Positions 19,664 to 28,282 of a stretch of DNA of 64,000 nt are shown one piece after another (positions within the stretch are counted from its first letter, which is position 1; each line of letters opens with the position of its first letter). The DNA is from Gillisella vitis (GTDB lineage Bacteria; Pseudomonadota; Alphaproteobacteria; Rhizobiales; Rhizobiaceae), in assembly GCF_021559775.1 (NCBI RefSeq), contig NZ_CP056047.1:3534501-3598500 (forward strand), given 5' to 3'. Under the pieces are notes generated by a model. That model did no database searches. It had not been told where the DNA came from and worked only from the letters and a program-made list of their open reading frames with translations. The position numbers were made by a program, and so were the translations under genes.

Positions 19664-19929
19664 GTTGTTGCCTCGCATGGCGCCGGCTTGGCAAATCTTG
19701 TCTATTGCCAGCCGGGCGTCAAAACCAGGGTTATCGAACTGTTGCAGGCGAGTTGCATCAATGCCTGCTATGCAAGAGTTTGTCAGGCGAAAGGGCTGGA
19801 TTATACGGCAATCATCAATCCTGACAGGCCCGGGCAGGACGCGGATGGGACGCTGAAAGAGATCAGATGAGAAACAACATGTGGCAGATCGTTGATCTTG
19901 CCCTGCTGGAAAAAGTCTTGATTGAATGA
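19664..19929 (+). pseudogene. Truncated, frameshifted copy of the GT61 (DUF563) glycosyltransferase gene
   Basis: From TTGTTGCC at about 19664 the sequence matches 25433-25698, the 3' quarter of the intact GT61 gene, at high identity. The first ~780 bp of the gene are missing, so there is no start, fold or donor-binding part. A one-base deletion near 19876 relative to the intact copy (ATCAGATGAG versus ATCAAGACCAG) also puts a TGA early in the reading frame; the original stop remains visible as TGA at 19927-19929. It is therefore a dead remnant of a duplication that once gave a second [GT61, RTX] pair. A short ORF within it (19688-19870) should not be taken as a gene. Confidence 0.87.
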
Positions 19930-19959
19930 TCGGCCAATGAAATCAAATTGACGCAGGAG

Positions 19960-19993
19960 CTTGTAGCCGGGATGAAAGCATCCCGGCTACAAG
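19960..19993. terminator. Terminator between GT61 remnant and RTX gene 2
   Basis: CTTGTAGCCGGGATG and CATCCCGGCTACAAG form a 15-bp perfect stem with an AAAG loop. It is followed on the plus strand by TCGATTTTT. It would end both the former GT61 message and the RTX gene 2 message. Confidence 0.85.
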
Positions 19994-20000
19994 TCGATTT

Positions 20001-23000
20001 TTACATCAATGTGTCGCTGGATGTCAGGCTTGCATAGCTCAGGCCATGCACCGTCAGCGTATCGCCGTTGCCGAAGTTGAACAGCACGCCGTCCTCAATC
20101 TCGCTGGCATAGGCGGCGGCGTCGCTGACGGTGGCAAATCCCATGCCGGTCAGATCGATTGTGTCCGACGAGGCCTGGAAGTCGAAAACGACATCATTGC
20201 CATAGCTGGCGTTGAACACGAACACATCGCTGCCTTCACCACCGTAGAGGGCGTCATTGCCGGTGCTGCCATCCAGCACGTCATCGCCAGCACCGCCGGT
20301 CAACACATTGTCGGCGCTGTTGCCGGAGCCGGTGAAGTTGGCCGTGCCGGTATAGGTGAGGTTTTCGAGATTGTCGCCCAGCGTATAGCTGGCACTGCTG
20401 GTCTTGACGAGATCGGTCCCGGCATCGGCATTTTCTGCAATAGTGCTTGCCGAACTGCCGATGTCATAGGTGTCATCGCCAAGGCCGCCCAGCAGGGTGT
20501 TTACGGTTTTGGTCGTGAGCGTATCGCTATAGTCTGACCCGACAACGACCTCAATGCTGCTATACTGGTCGCCCTCGGCGTAACCTCCGCTGCCGACATT
20601 CGTCACCAGGTTGACGGACACGCCTGCTGTGGAGAGTGCATAGCTTGCGGTATCTGTCCCCGTGCCGCCATTGATTTTCTCGGCGCCTGAGCCCGCCAAC
20701 ACAGTGTCATTGCCTGCACCGACATTATACTCGGCAGCATAGGTGCTGCCGGTATAGGTGTCACCATAAGCGCTGCCGGTGAAGGCCTCGATCCCGGTAA
20801 ATGTATCGCCCGCCGCATAACCGGAGCCGGTTCCTGTCGTCAGATCCAGCACCACCGCCGATGTGGCGGCAGAGTAGTTGAGCGTATCGTAATTTCCCGC
20901 ACCGCCATCGAGGACATCGGCGCCCTCTCCACCGTTCAGGACGTCATTGCCACCGCCACCGATCAGAATATCATCGCCAGCGCCGCCCGTTAACATTTCC
21001 GCTACGCTGCTTCCAATCAGCGTGTCGTTGAAACTGGAGCCGATGACGCGTTCGATGCCGCTGAGTTTATCACCTTGCGCGTCGCCACCTGTTGCTGTCC
21101 CAGTGCTGAGATCAACCTTGACCGCCGCCGACGAGGCCTCATAGGTGATCTTGTCTTGGCCAGCGCCGCCATTCAGCGTGTCAGCACCCGCGCCGCCGAT
21201 CAGTATGTCATCGCCAGCCCCACCCGATAGCACGTTAGCGCCGGTGTCTCCCGTCAGCGTATCGGCATAGGCCGATCCTTCAACGTTTTCGATGCTGGTG
21301 AATACATCGCCTGTGGCGTAACCGCCGGAGACAGTTTTCGTGAGGAGATTAATGGTCACCGCTGCGATGGAATCGCTGTAGCTTGCGGTATCGCTTCCGT
21401 CGCCACCGTCAATGGTATCGCCACCGCTGCCGCCATGGATCGTATCGTTGCCAGCATAGCCATAGAGCTTATCGACGCCGCCCTGACTGACGATAACATT
21501 GTCGGCACTATTGCCGTAACCGAGAAAATTGGTCGAGTCGGTGTGGGTGAGGTTTTCGAAATTGGTTTTCAGCGTGTAGCTGGTCAAGGTTGTTTCAACC
21601 GTGTCCGTGCCAGCGCTGGCCTCTTCGACTAGAACCGTCGTACTGGCACCTTGGCTGACGACATAGGTGTCATTGCCACCGCCACCCGAAAGCGTTCCTG
21701 TTGATGCCGACGTGAACCGATCATCATATTGAGACCCGATCACGCCTTCGATGCTGCTCAGTGTGTCATCTGCGGCATCACCGCCCGTATGCGTGCCGGT
21801 GACGAGATTGATCTGGATGGCTGCAAAGGAATCGGCGTAGTTTGCCGTGTCACTGCCATCGCCGCCGTTCAGCGTATCGGCTCCTTTGCCGCCTGCCAAG
21901 GTGTCATTGCCACCACCACCGTTGAGAACGTTGTTGCTGTCATTGCCCGTCAGCGTGTCGGCATTGCTCGATCCCGTCAGGTTCTCGACGCTGGAGAATG
22001 TATCGCCTTCCGCTTCGCCGCCGGTCGCCAAGTTGGTCTTGAGGTTGACATTGACCGCCGCACTTCCAGCATAGCTCGCCGTATCGGAGCCCGACCCGCC
22101 CACGAGGGTGTCTGCCCCAGCCTTGCCAATCAGCGTATCGTTACCGGAGCCACCGGTGATGTTGTTGTTCAGGGCGTTACCCGTACCGGTGAAGTTATTG
22201 GAGCCGGTGTATACGAGATTCTCCAAATTGTTCGAGAGTGTGTAATCCATTGATGTACGGACAGTATCGCTGCCCTCATCTGCTGCCTCGGAGATGGTGA
22301 CACTGGTGCTGCCAACGACATAGGTGTCATCTCCTTCGCCGCCTGCGAAGGTTAGTGTTGAGTTTGCCGTGAATGTGTCGTTAAAGTCAGAGCCGGCGAT
22401 TTTTTCAATTGTTGTGAATGTGTCGCCTTCGGCATCGCCACCAGTGTGGACACCCGTGACGAGATTGATCTTTACAGCGGTTGCGGCGGAAGCATAGCTG
22501 ACGGTGTCGGAGTCGTCTCCGCCAACGAAGCTGTCGGCACCCGCGCCACCGATCAATATATCGGCGCCCTTGCCGCCCGTGATGACATTGTCTTGGTCAT
22601 CTCCCGTCAGCGTGTCGTTATAATTTGACCCTGTCAGGTTCTCGATACTGTCGAACGTATCGCCATTCGCGTCTCCGGTCGCATCGATACTGCTGGCCAG
22701 ACTGACCGAAACGCCCTTTCCACTTCCGGAATAGCTTGCCGTGTCGGAACCCAATCCACCTTCTAGCTTATCGGCTCCACCATTGCCGATCAGCGTATCG
22801 TCACCGGCACCGCCAACGATGGTATTGTCCTGATCGTTTCCAGTGCCGGTAAAGCTTGTGGTTCCCACATATTTCAATTTCTCAACGTCGTTGGAAAGGG
22901 TGTAGTTAATGGTTGTCTCGACTGTATCATAGCCCTGACCGGCTGTTTCAACGACTGTGATCACGCCGTTGTTGAGAGCGCTGTAGATGACATAGGTGTC

Positions 23001-24332
23001 ATCGCCGAGACCGCCCGTCAATTTTCCGGCGACGGCGGATGCGATGGTGTCATCGTAATCGGAGCCGGTGATGTTTTCGATGGCGGAAAAGGTGTCTCCC
23101 TCTGCATCGCCGCCTGTACCAATAGAATCGGCATATAGTCGAGCCAGATAGATGTTTACAGCGGTTGCGGCGGAAGCATAGCTGACGGTGTCGGAGTCGT
23201 CTCCGCCAACGAAGCTGTCGGCACCCGCGCCACCGATCAATGTATCGGCGCCCTTGCCGCCTGTGATGATATTGTCTTGGTCATCTCCCGTCAGCGTGTC
23301 GTTATAATTTGACCCTGTCAGGTTCTCGATACTGTCGAACGTATCGCCATTCGCGTCTCCGGTCGCATCGATACTGCTGGCCAGACTGACCGAAACGCCC
23401 TTTCCACTTCCGGAATAGCTTGCCGTGTCGGAACCCAATCCACCTTCTAGCTTATCGGCTCCACCATTGCCGATCAGCGTATCGTCACCGGCACCGCCAA
23501 CGATGGTATTGTCCTGATCGTTTCCAGTGCCGGTAAAGCTTGTGGTTCCCACATATTTCAATTTCTCAACGTCGTTGGAAAGGGTGTAGTTAATGGTTGT
23601 CTCGACTGTATCATAGCCCTGACCGGCTGTTTCAACGACTGTGATCACGCCGTTGTTGAGAGCGCTGTAGATGACATAGGTGTCATCGCCGAGACCGCCC
23701 GTCAATTTTCCGGCGACGGCGGATGCGATGGTGTCATCGTAATCGGAGCCGGTGATGTTTTCGATGGCGGAAAAGGTGTCTCCCTCTGCATCGCCGCCTG
23801 TACCAATAGAATCGGCATATAGTCGAGCCAGATAGATGTTTACAGCGGTTGCGGCGGAAGCATAGCTGACGGTGTCGGAGTCGTCTCCGCCAACGAAGCT
23901 GTCGGCACCCGCGCCACCGATCAATGTATCGGCACCATCGTCGCCTGTGATGATATTGTCTTGGTCATCTCCCGTCAGCGTGTCGGCATAGCCCGACCCT
24001 GTCAGGTTCTCGATACTGTCGAACGTATCGCCAACGGCGTCTCCGGTCGCACCGACACTGCTGGCCAGACTGACCGAAACGCCCTTTCCACTTCTGTAAT
24101 AGCTTGCCGTGTCGGAACCCAATCCACCTTTCAGAACGTCGGCACCTGCCCCACCGATCAGTGTATCATCACCACTGTCACCATTCAGGGTATCCGCCCC
24201 TGCGCCACCATTTAGCGTATCTTTGCCATCGCCACCGTTTAATATGTCGTCGCCAGCCAGACCTGAAAGTGTATCTGCCGCTGAAGTTCCGTTTAAAGTG
24301 TCGTTTGCTGAAGTACCCGATAAAGTTGCCAT
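20001..24332 (-). CDS. RTX-type calcium-binding repeat protein 2 (secreted, 1443 aa)
   Basis: The largest of the three paralogues. The N-terminus (MATLSGTSANDTLNGTSAADTLSG) parallels RTX protein 1 (MATLTGDSGNNTLNG). The protein is a string of GGxGxDxLx calcium-binding repeats separated by spacer strands such as VSVSLASS, DSIENLTGS and DTVETTINYTLSNDVEKLKYVG. It holds two copies, one after another, of a 228-residue module that are almost identical in protein and DNA. The last ~80 residues match those of RTX proteins 1 and 3, consistent with a C-terminal type I secretion signal. The ATG at 24332 has AGGGG 8 nt upstream. No catalytic domain is seen; a surface or matrix protein is the best guess. 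Confidence 0.9.
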   Translation of the reverse strand: MATLSGTSANDTLNGTSAADTLSGLAGDDILNGGDGKDTLNGGAGADTLNGDSGDDTLIGGAGADVLKGGLGSDTASYYRSGKGVSVSLASSVGATGDAVGDTFDSIENLTGSGYADTLTGDDQDNIITGDDGADTLIGGAGADSFVGGDDSDTVSYASAATAVNIYLARLYADSIGTGGDAEGDTFSAIENITGSDYDDTIASAVAGKLTGGLGDDTYVIYSALNNGVITVVETAGQGYDTVETTINYTLSNDVEKLKYVGTTSFTGTGNDQDNTIVGGAGDDTLIGNGGADKLEGGLGSDTASYSGSGKGVSVSLASSIDATGDANGDTFDSIENLTGSNYNDTLTGDDQDNIITGGKGADTLIGGAGADSFVGGDDSDTVSYASAATAVNIYLARLYADSIGTGGDAEGDTFSAIENITGSDYDDTIASAVAGKLTGGLGDDTYVIYSALNNGVITVVETAGQGYDTVETTINYTLSNDVEKLKYVGTTSFTGTGNDQDNTIVGGAGDDTLIGNGGADKLEGGLGSDTASYSGSGKGVSVSLASSIDATGDANGDTFDSIENLTGSNYNDTLTGDDQDNVITGGKGADILIGGAGADSFVGGDDSDTVSYASAATAVKINLVTGVHTGGDAEGDTFTTIEKIAGSDFNDTFTANSTLTFAGGEGDDTYVVGSTSVTISEAADEGSDTVRTSMDYTLSNNLENLVYTGSNNFTGTGNALNNNITGGSGNDTLIGKAGADTLVGGSGSDTASYAGSAAVNVNLKTNLATGGEAEGDTFSSVENLTGSSNADTLTGNDSNNVLNGGGGNDTLAGGKGADTLNGGDGSDTANYADSFAAIQINLVTGTHTGGDAADDTLSSIEGVIGSQYDDRFTSASTGTLSGGGGNDTYVVSQGASTTVLVEEASAGTDTVETTLTSYTLKTNFENLTHTDSTNFLGYGNSADNVIVSQGGVDKLYGYAGNDTIHGGSGGDTIDGGDGSDTASYSDSIAAVTINLLTKTVSGGYATGDVFTSIENVEGSAYADTLTGDTGANVLSGGAGDDILIGGAGADTLNGGAGQDKITYEASSAAVKVDLSTGTATGGDAQGDKLSGIERVIGSSFNDTLIGSSVAEMLTGGAGDDILIGGGGNDVLNGGEGADVLDGGAGNYDTLNYSAATSAVVLDLTTGTGSGYAAGDTFTGIEAFTGSAYGDTYTGSTYAAEYNVGAGNDTVLAGSGAEKINGGTGTDTASYALSTAGVSVNLVTNVGSGGYAEGDQYSSIEVVVGSDYSDTLTTKTVNTLLGGLGDDTYDIGSSASTIAENADAGTDLVKTSSASYTLGDNLENLTYTGTANFTGSGNSADNVLTGGAGDDVLDGSTGNDALYGGEGSDVFVFNASYGNDVVFDFQASSDTIDLTGMGFATVSDAAAYASEIEDGVLFNFGNGDTLTVHGLSYASLTSSDTLM
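21209..21655 (-). repeat. Near-identical ~440-bp block shared by RTX genes 1 and 2 (copy 2)
   Basis: Partner of 16415-16860; see the same run of CACCCGATAGCACGTT through ACCGTGTCCGTGCCAGCGCT with few substitutions. It lies in the middle of RTX gene 2 but near the 3' end of RTX gene 1, so the genes have exchanged or duplicated modules rather than diverged in parallel. Confidence 0.8.
22471..23154 (-). repeat. 684-bp tandem repeat in RTX gene 2, copy A
   Basis: Begins TTTACAGCGGTTGCGGCGG and is followed directly by copy B. The length, 684 bp, equals exactly 228 codons, so the reading frame is kept. Only a few bases differ from copy B, mostly in the first ~130 nt (for example ATCAATATATCGG versus ATCAATGTATCGG). 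Confidence 0.9.
23155..23838 (-). repeat. 684-bp tandem repeat in RTX gene 2, copy B
   Basis: Starts with the same TTTACAGCGGTTGCGG landmark, 684 bp after copy A. A third landmark at 23839 opens a partial, diverged copy that runs to about 24140. Confidence 0.9.
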
Positions 24333-24339
24333 TTAATCT

Positions 24340-24351
24340 ACCCCTGATTGC
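24340..24351 (-). promoter_or_regulatory. Shared RTX leader element with ribosome-binding site (copy 2)
   Basis: Minus-strand GCAATCAGGGGT, again ending 7 nt before the start codon (RTX gene 2). Identical to copy 1 over 12 nt. Confidence 0.65.
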
Positions 24352-24648
24352 CTCTAAGGATATAGTTGACATATCAAAATATAATCGCATAGAGGGATTT
24401 TTATTGTCTAATTTAGTAAAATACAATCAAAAGATGAAGGCAACGCTTGTAGTATCGTACATGCAATAGTTTGGCCCAAAAATGCTAGAGTAATGTCGAG
24501 TGGTCTAGCGGCGCAATCATGAAAACCTGGCCAAGCGCCCCTTTATTTCATGGCCTCAAAGCCCTATCACTGCCTGTCGATGCAGGAATATGTTCGGTTG
24601 GTACCCATTCAAATTTTCCGAGATTTTTGAAAATAAAAGGATATAAAT
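24352..24648. other. Divergent intergenic region between RTX gene 2 and the GT61 gene
   Basis: About 300 nt, clearly AT-richer than flanking core genes. The RTX-proximal part (about 24371-24422) is duplicated upstream of RTX gene 1; the GT61-proximal part (about 24430-24648) occurs once in the window and is absent at the broken copy. It should hold both promoters, but I could not place convincing -35/-10 pairs. Confidence 0.5.
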
Positions 24649-25698
24649 ATGGCGCTGAACGTCGCGTCCGGTGAGGTAAAATCTTGGACACCTGGAATTC
24701 AGGTTGCCGCCGGTGCTACGGTTGGCAACATTCTTGATGCATTTCGTCAACAAATTTCACTTGGCTACAATAGCCCGGAAATCTCCTTTCGCAGACTTGG
24801 AGAGTCATTTGTTCTCGGCTGGTGTGCTGCGATAAAGTCGGAAAATTTCGGTGAGATCGAAGACACATTGTATGGAGTATATCCACCTATATTTGATGAA
24901 TTGATTCCTAAGAATGCAAATACATCACGTATATCTGATGTATCTCCACTTATCATTGGTAATGGCTGGTACAAAAACTATTATCACTGGACGTTCCAGG
25001 CTATCGGCTGTCTGTTGATTTATAAAAGATATCGCGATGATAGTAATATTCTATTGGCAATGCCGCGTCTGAATGGGTGGAGGAATGAAGTTCTTTCGCT
25101 CACCGGATTCAATGGGCGATTGCTCGAGATGGACTATCACGATGTTTTACATGTCGACGACTGCATCACGAGTAATCTGACTGGCGGCGGCTTTGCCCAC
25201 CTCCCCCATCCAGCCGTTATCGCTGAATTCGAGGCCCTTGCGCAGCATGTCACGATTGAGCGCCGGTTCAGCCGCAAGCTCTATGTCTCGCGCCTGGATG
25301 CGGGCGATGTGCGCCGAGTTGTCAATGAAAAGGCTGTCTGCGCGTTGCTCGAAAGCCGTGGGTTTGAAATCATCACGCCTAGTGAGCTTTCCGTGAAAGA
25401 ACAGGTTGTCGCTTTCCGCGATGCCGAGGTCATTGTTGCCCCGCATGGCGCAGGCTTGGCGAATCTCGTTTATTGCCAGCCGGGCGTCAAAACCAGGGTT
25501 ATTGAACTGTTCCAGGCGAGTTGCATCAATGCCTGCTATGCAAGAGTTTGTCAGGCGAAAGGGCTGGATTATACGGCAATCATCAATCCTGATAGGCCCG
25601 GGCAGGACGCGGATGGGACGCTGAAAGAGATCAAGACCAGAAACGACATGTGGCAGATCGTCGATCTTGCCTTGCTGGAAAGAGTCTTGGCTGCATGA
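24649..25698 (+). CDS. Glycosyltransferase family 61 (DUF563) protein
   Basis: A 349-residue cytoplasmic protein with no signal peptide. The GT61/DUF563 region spans about residues 100-320, with YYHWTFQAIGCLL, KLYVSRLDAGDVRRVVNE, the LSVKEQVVAFRDAEVIVAPHG stretch and HGAGLANLVYC-PG-KTRVIEL. Members include eukaryotic EOGT/xylosyltransferases and bacterial capsule or LPS transferases. It faces RTX gene 3 with a terminator between, and is divergent from RTX gene 2. AAAAGGAT precedes the ATG. The 5' half is AT-richer than the 3' half. Its repeated association with RTX genes suggests, but does not show, that it glycosylates the RTX proteins or a co-secreted polysaccharide. Confidence 0.85.
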   Translation: MALNVASGEVKSWTPGIQVAAGATVGNILDAFRQQISLGYNSPEISFRRLGESFVLGWCAAIKSENFGEIEDTLYGVYPPIFDELIPKNANTSRISDVSPLIIGNGWYKNYYHWTFQAIGCLLIYKRYRDDSNILLAMPRLNGWRNEVLSLTGFNGRLLEMDYHDVLHVDDCITSNLTGGGFAHLPHPAVIAEFEALAQHVTIERRFSRKLYVSRLDAGDVRRVVNEKAVCALLESRGFEIITPSELSVKEQVVAFRDAEVIVAPHGAGLANLVYCQPGVKTRVIELFQASCINACYARVCQAKGLDYTAIINPDRPGQDADGTLKEIKTRNDMWQIVDLALLERVLAA

Positions 25699-25731
25699 TC
25701 GGCCGATGAAATCAAAATTGACGCCGGGGCA

Positions 25732-25762
25732 AGTGGTCGGGGCGAAAGCACCCCGGCCACTC
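25732..25762. terminator. Terminator between the GT61 gene and RTX gene 3
   Basis: AGTGGTCGGGG and CCCCGGCCACT pair (one G-T wobble) with a short CGAAAGCA loop; TCGATTTTT follows on the plus strand. The loop and flanks match the terminator at 19960-19993 although the stem sequence differs by compensating changes. Confidence 0.83.
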
Positions 25763-25770
25763 GTCGATTT

Positions 25771-28275
25771 TTACATCAATGTGTCGCTGGATGTCAGGCT
25801 GGCATAGCTCAAGCCATGTACTGTCAGCGTATCCAGGTTACTGAAGGTGAACAGCACGCCGTCCTCGATCTCGGTTGCATAGGCGGCGGCATCGCTGACG
25901 GTGGCAAAGCCCATGTCGGTCAGATCGATCGTGTCCGCCGACGAGTCAAAGTCGAAAATCACATCATTGCCATAGTTTGAGCTGTACACGAACACATCGC
26001 TGCCTTCACCGCCGTAGAGGGCATCGTCGCCTTCACCACCGACAAGCGTGTCATCGCCAGCGTCCGCATAAAGGACGTCATCACCGCCATCGCCATGAAG
26101 CGAATCGTCACCTTCAAGACCAAAGAGCGTATCAGCGTCCTCGCCACCCTTAAGAACGTCAGCATATCCGCTTCCCGAAAGTGTGTCGGCGTAAAAGGAA
26201 CCTTCCAACGCTTCTATGGAGATCAGCACATCACCTTCTGCCGAACCGCCGACGCCTGCGTCTCCGGAGAGGCTTGCGCTGATACCAACGGAAGAGTCAG
26301 CGTAACTTGCGGTATCGCTGCCGTCGCCGCCATCCAGAATGTTCGCGCCGCTGCCTGCGTTCAGCAGATCGTCGCCACCGCCGCCGATCAGATGGTCATC
26401 GCCTTCTCCACCTGAAAGCACATTGCTACCATCATTGCCCGTAAGGTAATCGGCGTCGCCGGAACCCGTGACGTTTTCTATCGAGACGAGGACGTCGCCT
26501 TCTGCCGAGCCACCGGCTGTTTGGCCCGTTACGAGATTGACGATTACACCTTCGGTGGAGTCGCTGTAGTTTGCCGTATCGGAACCGGCTCCGCCATCCA
26601 GGATGTCCGCTCCCGTTAGACCGGTCAAAACGTTGGCCTCATCGTCTCCCGTCAGGCTGTCAGCATAGGTTGAGCCTTCCAGATTTTCGATAGAGATGAT
26701 GGTATCTCCAGTCGCATATCCGCCGGATAGCGTGCGGGTTTGGAGATTAACTGTGACCGCACTGGTCGAATCCAGGTAACTCGCCGTATCGCTGCCCGCC
26801 GCGCCGTCCAATACATCGCCGCCATCGCCGCCGCGCAGTGTATTGCTTTCTCTGTTGCCGGTCAGCGTATCATTATATGCAGAACCTTCCAGGCTTTCTA
26901 TAGAGATAAACGTATCTCCTTGTGCAAATCCACCTTGCGCAAGACCCGTAGCCAGATTGACAGTAACCGCTGACGTCGAGTCACGATAGCTGGAGGTATC
27001 ATTGCCACCGCCACCGCTTAACTTGTCTGCGCCGGCCCCACCGATCAGCGTATCATTACCGTTGTTTCCAAACAGGTAATCCGCACCGGCCCCGCTGATC
27101 ATCACGTTATCGGCCACCGTTCCAGATCCAGTGAAATTGGCCGTACCGGTGTAAGTGAGGTTTTCAAAATTCCTGGTCAGAGAATAGCTGGTTAACCCGG
27201 TGGTCACGGTGTCGATGCCCTCTCCCTCCTGTTCGATCAGATAAACGGAGGAGCTGTTGACAATGTAGTGATCATCACCCAGGCCGCCTGCAAATCGGGC
27301 ATCTTTCGAGGCGGTGAATGTGTCATTGAAAGCAGAGCCATGGACCTGAAGTATTTTTTCGAAAACATCACCTTCGGCATAACCGCCGGTGTTAATGCCG
27401 GTGTCGATGTTGATCTGCACAGCTTCGTTCGAATAGGTGTAGACTGCTGCACTGCCGCCACCCTCTCCGCCCTTGAGGGTGTCGGCGCCCAAACCGCCAT
27501 CCAAAAGGTCCCAACCGTAATATCCATCGATAACGTTATCGCCGTCGTCACCGGTAAGGGTGTCGTCATAGTAGGAGCCCATGAGGTTTTCGATGTCGAC
27601 CAGGACATCACCTTGGGCATCGCCGCTCATCTCGCCGGTTTTGAGGTTGACCACCACAGCCATGTTGTCGACAAAACTTGCTGTGTCGGAGCCGTTCCCG
27701 CCATTGATCACATCCGCATCGAAGCCGCCCGCTAACGTGTCATCGCCGTCACCACCATGAATGGTATCACTGCCATCGCCGCCCTTGAAGATATTGTCAT
27801 TATCGTCGCCGACAAGAACATCGTCTTGGCTCGATGCACTGATGACCTCAATGCTGACAAAGGTATCGCCTTGCGCATCGCCTCCACTCGCCACTCCCGT
27901 TGCGAGGTTTATATTGATCGCATCGCTTGACGTATAGTTGACAGTATCCGTGCCATCGCCGCCGTTAAGAATATCGGCCCCGGCTCCCCCATTCAGAACA
28001 TCGTTACCGGCATCGCCGGAAAGGCTGTCATTACCGGCTTCGCCATAAAGAGTATCAACTCCATCGCCGCCGGAGAGGCTGTCGTTGCCTGAGCCTCCCC
28101 GAATGGAATCGGAGCCGTCTTCTCCCGAAATTGCATCATTTCCCCCATTCCCTGAGAGCACATCGTTGCCTGCGCCGCCATTGATGGTGTCATCGCCCAG
28201 GCCTCCGCTGAGGTTGTCATAGTCAGACGTACCTGTGATTGTGTCGTTCCCACTTCCACCCAAAATATATACCAT
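25771..28275 (-). CDS. RTX-type calcium-binding repeat protein 3 (secreted, 834 aa)
   Basis: The most diverged of the three RTX paralogues. The first ~110 residues are an unbroken run of nonapeptides (NDTINGGAGNDVLSGNGGND and on), followed by modules of the type DTASYxDSTSAVTVNL, GGxAxGDTxxSIENLEGSxYxDTLTG. The end (YGGEGSDVFVYSSNYGNDV ... LSYASLTSSDTLM) matches the putative type I secretion signal of RTX proteins 1 and 2. I chose the ATG at 28275 (MVYILGG) because the shared AGGGG leader lies 7 nt upstream; an 8-codon extension is open. It lacks the long near-identical internal duplications of its paralogues. Confidence 0.9.
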   Translation of the reverse strand: MVYILGGSGNDTITGTSDYDNLSGGLGDDTINGGAGNDVLSGNGGNDAISGEDGSDSIRGGSGNDSLSGGDGVDTLYGEAGNDSLSGDAGNDVLNGGAGADILNGGDGTDTVNYTSSDAININLATGVASGGDAQGDTFVSIEVISASSQDDVLVGDDNDNIFKGGDGSDTIHGGDGDDTLAGGFDADVINGGNGSDTASFVDNMAVVVNLKTGEMSGDAQGDVLVDIENLMGSYYDDTLTGDDGDNVIDGYYGWDLLDGGLGADTLKGGEGGGSAAVYTYSNEAVQINIDTGINTGGYAEGDVFEKILQVHGSAFNDTFTASKDARFAGGLGDDHYIVNSSSVYLIEQEGEGIDTVTTGLTSYSLTRNFENLTYTGTANFTGSGTVADNVMISGAGADYLFGNNGNDTLIGGAGADKLSGGGGNDTSSYRDSTSAVTVNLATGLAQGGFAQGDTFISIESLEGSAYNDTLTGNRESNTLRGGDGGDVLDGAAGSDTASYLDSTSAVTVNLQTRTLSGGYATGDTIISIENLEGSTYADSLTGDDEANVLTGLTGADILDGGAGSDTANYSDSTEGVIVNLVTGQTAGGSAEGDVLVSIENVTGSGDADYLTGNDGSNVLSGGEGDDHLIGGGGDDLLNAGSGANILDGGDGSDTASYADSSVGISASLSGDAGVGGSAEGDVLISIEALEGSFYADTLSGSGYADVLKGGEDADTLFGLEGDDSLHGDGGDDVLYADAGDDTLVGGEGDDALYGGEGSDVFVYSSNYGNDVIFDFDSSADTIDLTDMGFATVSDAAAYATEIEDGVLFTFSNLDTLTVHGLSYASLTSSDTLM

Positions 28276-28282
28276 TTTAACC

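Noticed and set aside
19688..19870. 60-codon ORF similar to GT61 C-terminus
   Set aside because: Part of the truncated, frameshifted pseudogene and not an independent gene.
17040..24336. Ser/Pro-rich plus-strand open frames within the RTX genes
   Set aside because: They are antisense translations of Gly/Asp-rich repeats (SAPSPP-like patterns arise from GGxGxD codons) and carry no start signals.
16126..28275. Tandem repeats considered as a CRISPR array
   Set aside because: The repeats keep the reading frame and encode GGxGxD nonapeptides; there are no equal-length direct repeats with unique spacers and no cas genes.
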